Made by a program: the position numbers and the translations under genes. DNA of 64,000 nucleotides. Source: Bryobacteraceae bacterium (GTDB lineage: Bacteria; Acidobacteriota; Terriglobia; Bryobacterales; Bryobacteraceae). Location of the stretch: NCBI GenBank assembly GCA_019748195.1, contig JAIEPW010000029.1, positions 32,055 to 96,054 on the forward strand, in the 5' to 3' direction. Each line of letters starts with the position of its first letter. The first letter of the stretch is position 1. Of the stretch, positions 62,633-64,000 are shown piece after piece. The notes beneath the pieces were generated by a model that was not told the origin of the DNA, made no database searches, and worked only from the letters and a program-made list of their open reading frames with translations.

Positions 62633-63877
62633 ATGCCGAACGTATCGATTTCACGGAATGAGAGGCTGTACCTGCAGAAGCAAGGGACGGCGTACGGAGT
62701 AATCCCAAATGCCGGGGGGACGGCCTCGGTAGGAGTGGCGAACTATTGCCGGCACATCGGGTTCACGATTGATGTGCTGGTGCAGACGCTGCGGCGGCGG
62801 GACAAGACGGGCACGCGGTCGGCGACGCGCGGGGAACGCGGCCGTGCGCGGGTGGGGGCGTGGCGGAGCAGCAAGAGCCTGGCGGGGAGCGGGGTGGCGA
62901 ACCAGGTTCCGCCGTGCGATCCGATTCTGGTGGCGTTGATGGGGGCGGACGCGACGGTGCTTGCGGGGAGCGGGGCGATTACCGGGGCGACGAACGCGAG
63001 CCCGATTGTGATCACGCAGGCGGCGCACGGCTTTGACGCGGGCGACGTGGTGCGGGTGACGGCGGTTGGAGGGAACACCGCGGCCAACGGGGTGTGGAAG
63101 ATCGCGAACGTGACGGCGAACACGTACGAGCTGATGGGCTCGGCGGGGTCGGGGGCTTACACGGCGGGTGGAAACGGGAGCCGGGCGGGCGTGCGGTACA
63201 CGCTGTCGGATGAGATCCGGGCGTTCACGGCGTACTTGTTCCGGACGCCGGCGAGCCTGCAGCAGCGTTGTGGATTCGGTCTGGTGGCGCAGCAGGCGAC
63301 GTTCAACCTGGGACAGGACGTGGCGGAATGGGAGGCGAGCGGGAGCGGGGTGTGGCTGCTGGACTCGGACACTTTTGCCGGCGCGGATCTGACGCAGCGC
63401 GGCGGACTGACGGCGTTCCCGGCCGAACCGGGCGGGGTGCTGCCGACGGACGGCGGAGTGACGGCCGGATTTACGGGGATGTTCCTGGCGGGGAGCTCGA
63501 AGCTGGCGAACATCCGGAGCTGCGCGATCGAGATCTCGACGGCGAACGAGGTGGTGGTGGAGGAATTCGGGACGTTTTACCCGTCGACGATGGAGGGCGA
63601 TGAGCGATCGGTGACGATTTCGCCGTCGCTGTTCGATCAGGACGACGCGGGAACGAAGGCGGTGTACCAGGCGGCTCTGGACAAGACCCAACTGGACGTG
63701 TTCGCGGCGGTGGGAACCAAGGTGGGAGGGACGTTCTGTTTCGATCTGAAGGGGGTGCAGATGGATGAGCCGAGCCTGAATGACGGGCAACGGCGGATGG
63801 TGCGGAATTACCGGAACTGCCGGGCTTACGGCAGCGGGCCGAGCTCGCTGAACGAGATGGCGATCACGGTTCTGTAG
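62633..63877 (+). CDS. Major tail-tube protein with inserted beta domain
   Basis: 414 aa starting at ATG 62633, ribosome site GAGAGGGA. N-terminal and C-terminal parts follow phage tail-tube proteins (SISRNERLYLQKQGTAYGVIP; DQDDAGTKAVYQAALDKTQLDVF). Between about residues 120 and 185 there is an inserted beta module (ASPIVITQAAHGFDAGDVVRVTAVGGN...YELMGSAGSGAYTAGG) of the type found in phage tail and fibre proteins as a surface-exposed add-on. Confidence 0.75.
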   Translation: MPNVSISRNERLYLQKQGTAYGVIPNAGGTASVGVANYCRHIGFTIDVLVQTLRRRDKTGTRSATRGERGRARVGAWRSSKSLAGSGVANQVPPCDPILVALMGADATVLAGSGAITGATNASPIVITQAAHGFDAGDVVRVTAVGGNTAANGVWKIANVTANTYELMGSAGSGAYTAGGNGSRAGVRYTLSDEIRAFTAYLFRTPASLQQRCGFGLVAQQATFNLGQDVAEWEASGSGVWLLDSDTFAGADLTQRGGLTAFPAEPGGVLPTDGGVTAGFTGMFLAGSSKLANIRSCAIEISTANEVVVEEFGTFYPSTMEGDERSVTISPSLFDQDDAGTKAVYQAALDKTQLDVFAAVGTKVGGTFCFDLKGVQMDEPSLNDGQRRMVRNYRNCRAYGSGPSSLNEMAITVL

Positions 63878-63889
63878 GAGGGAGCAGGG

Positions 63890-63925
63890 ATGCACAGTTT
63901 CGAGTCCAAGGTGGTGCACACGTGA
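63890..63925 (+). pseudogene. Start of a tail gene cut by the insertion sequence
   Basis: ATG 63890 after ribosome site GGAGGGAG begins MHSFESKVVHT and stops at the first bases of the insertion sequence. Position right after the tail-tube gene suggests a tail assembly gene truncated by the insertion. Confidence 0.6.
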
Positions 63926-64000
63926 GGGTGTCCTAAGAACTGTGTAAACGTTCTCCGGCGAGAATAAGGAGAACGGCAAAATGAAACGGGAAAAACCAGC
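63924..64000 (+). mobile_element. Left end of an insertion sequence (IS256-like) with the start of its transposase
   Basis: From about 63924 the sequence GAGGGTGTCC, then AAGAACTGTGTAAACG, resembles the terminal repeats of IS256-type elements (TGTGTAAAC hallmark). A perfect 8-bp inverted pair CGTTCTCC / GGAGAACG (63949-63956 and 63968-63975) contains the ribosome site of a reading frame starting at ATG 63981 (MKREKP), likely the transposase, which continues beyond the window. Family assignment is tentative. Confidence 0.7.

Larger units (their letters stand above)
37504..63924 (+). mobile_element. Prophage (left part and head/tail module), apparently interrupted at 63.92 kb
   Basis: From the stop of the HAD gene onward the strand bias, gene density and overlaps change sharply: about 40 small genes in one direction, most joined by start/stop overlaps, and Arg codons shift toward CGG. 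Terminase, portal, scaffold, coat, MuF-like and tail genes identify a tailed-phage genome; a divergent repressor supports lysogeny. No integrase or attachment site was recognised, so the exact left border (about 37500-37560) is a guess, and the right border lies beyond the window. An insertion sequence interrupts the tail genes at the right end. Confidence 0.85.

Noticed and set aside
37504..64000. CRISPR array, retron or diversity-generating retroelement
   Set aside because: No regularly spaced repeats, reverse transcriptase motif (xADD) or variable/template repeat pair was seen on reading through.

Overview
The window looks like a chromosome segment of a soil Acidobacteriota of the Solibacter/Bryobacter type. 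The evidence is high GC, three secreted proteins ending in the lineage-typical TIGR03437-like domain (9.3, 16.2 and 24.3 kb), a MacB-like ADOP permease paired with a PadR regulator (31.8-34.7 kb), two cytochrome c / copper-monooxygenase-like paralogs, and an ankyrin / CxxCH / alpha-toroid fusion. This assignment is inferred from gene families only; no rRNA lies in the window.

Host part, 1-37.5 kb: a minus-strand group holds a Tat-exported sulfite-oxidase-like enzyme (cut by the window start), a PEGA-domain Ser/Thr kinase, recJ and a small conserved gene, with start/stop overlaps inside the kinase/oxidoreductase and recJ/small-gene pairs. Next come the ankyrin fusion and a class V aminotransferase on plus, then a 2.7-kb stretch with a secreted serine hydrolase bounded by a copy of the 3' half of tRNA-fMet and by the intact tRNA-fMet gene. 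The remainder holds an MFS transporter, a large secreted metallopeptidase, an alpha/beta hydrolase, the two cytochrome/monooxygenase proteins, a MarR regulator with an NTF2-like gene and a shared operator motif, an NfeD-type membrane protease, an SDR and a YihY-type membrane protein, a subtilisin-like protease, a Cys-rich secreted protein, the ADOP/PadR pair, a VOC protein divergent from a helix-turn-helix regulator, an M48 peptidase and a HAD phosphatase.

Prophage part, about 37.5 kb to the right end: a tightly packed plus-strand array of some 40 genes, mostly joined by ATGA, GTGA, TTGA or TGATG overlaps. Its order is early/replication (HTH replication-type protein, Zn ribbons, HerA/FtsK-like ATPase), nucleic-acid modification (TSPPY-type methylase, HNH protein), regulation (divergent repressor, small sigma factor, a region-4-only sigma-like protein, hairpin-rich intergenic stretches), a second methylase block (ParB-like plus methylase split by a frameshift, and a cytosine-C5 methylase with an unusual alternative frame), then small and large terminase, portal, scaffold, P22-type coat protein, head-tail connectors, a MuF-like protein with a possible C-terminal nuclease domain, tail completion genes and a tail tube protein. 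One minus-strand gene of unknown function sits between the methylases and terminase and is a cargo candidate. No integrase is visible here. At 63.92 kb an insertion sequence begins inside the next tail gene, which probably makes the prophage defective.

Main points of interest: the duplicated tRNA-fMet 3' half; the two methylase genes with frame anomalies; the minus-strand cargo gene; several sigma-like proteins in one phage; unassigned structured intergenic segments; the possible nuclease tail on the MuF protein; and the insertion sequence whose transposase ribosome-binding site lies in a hairpin.
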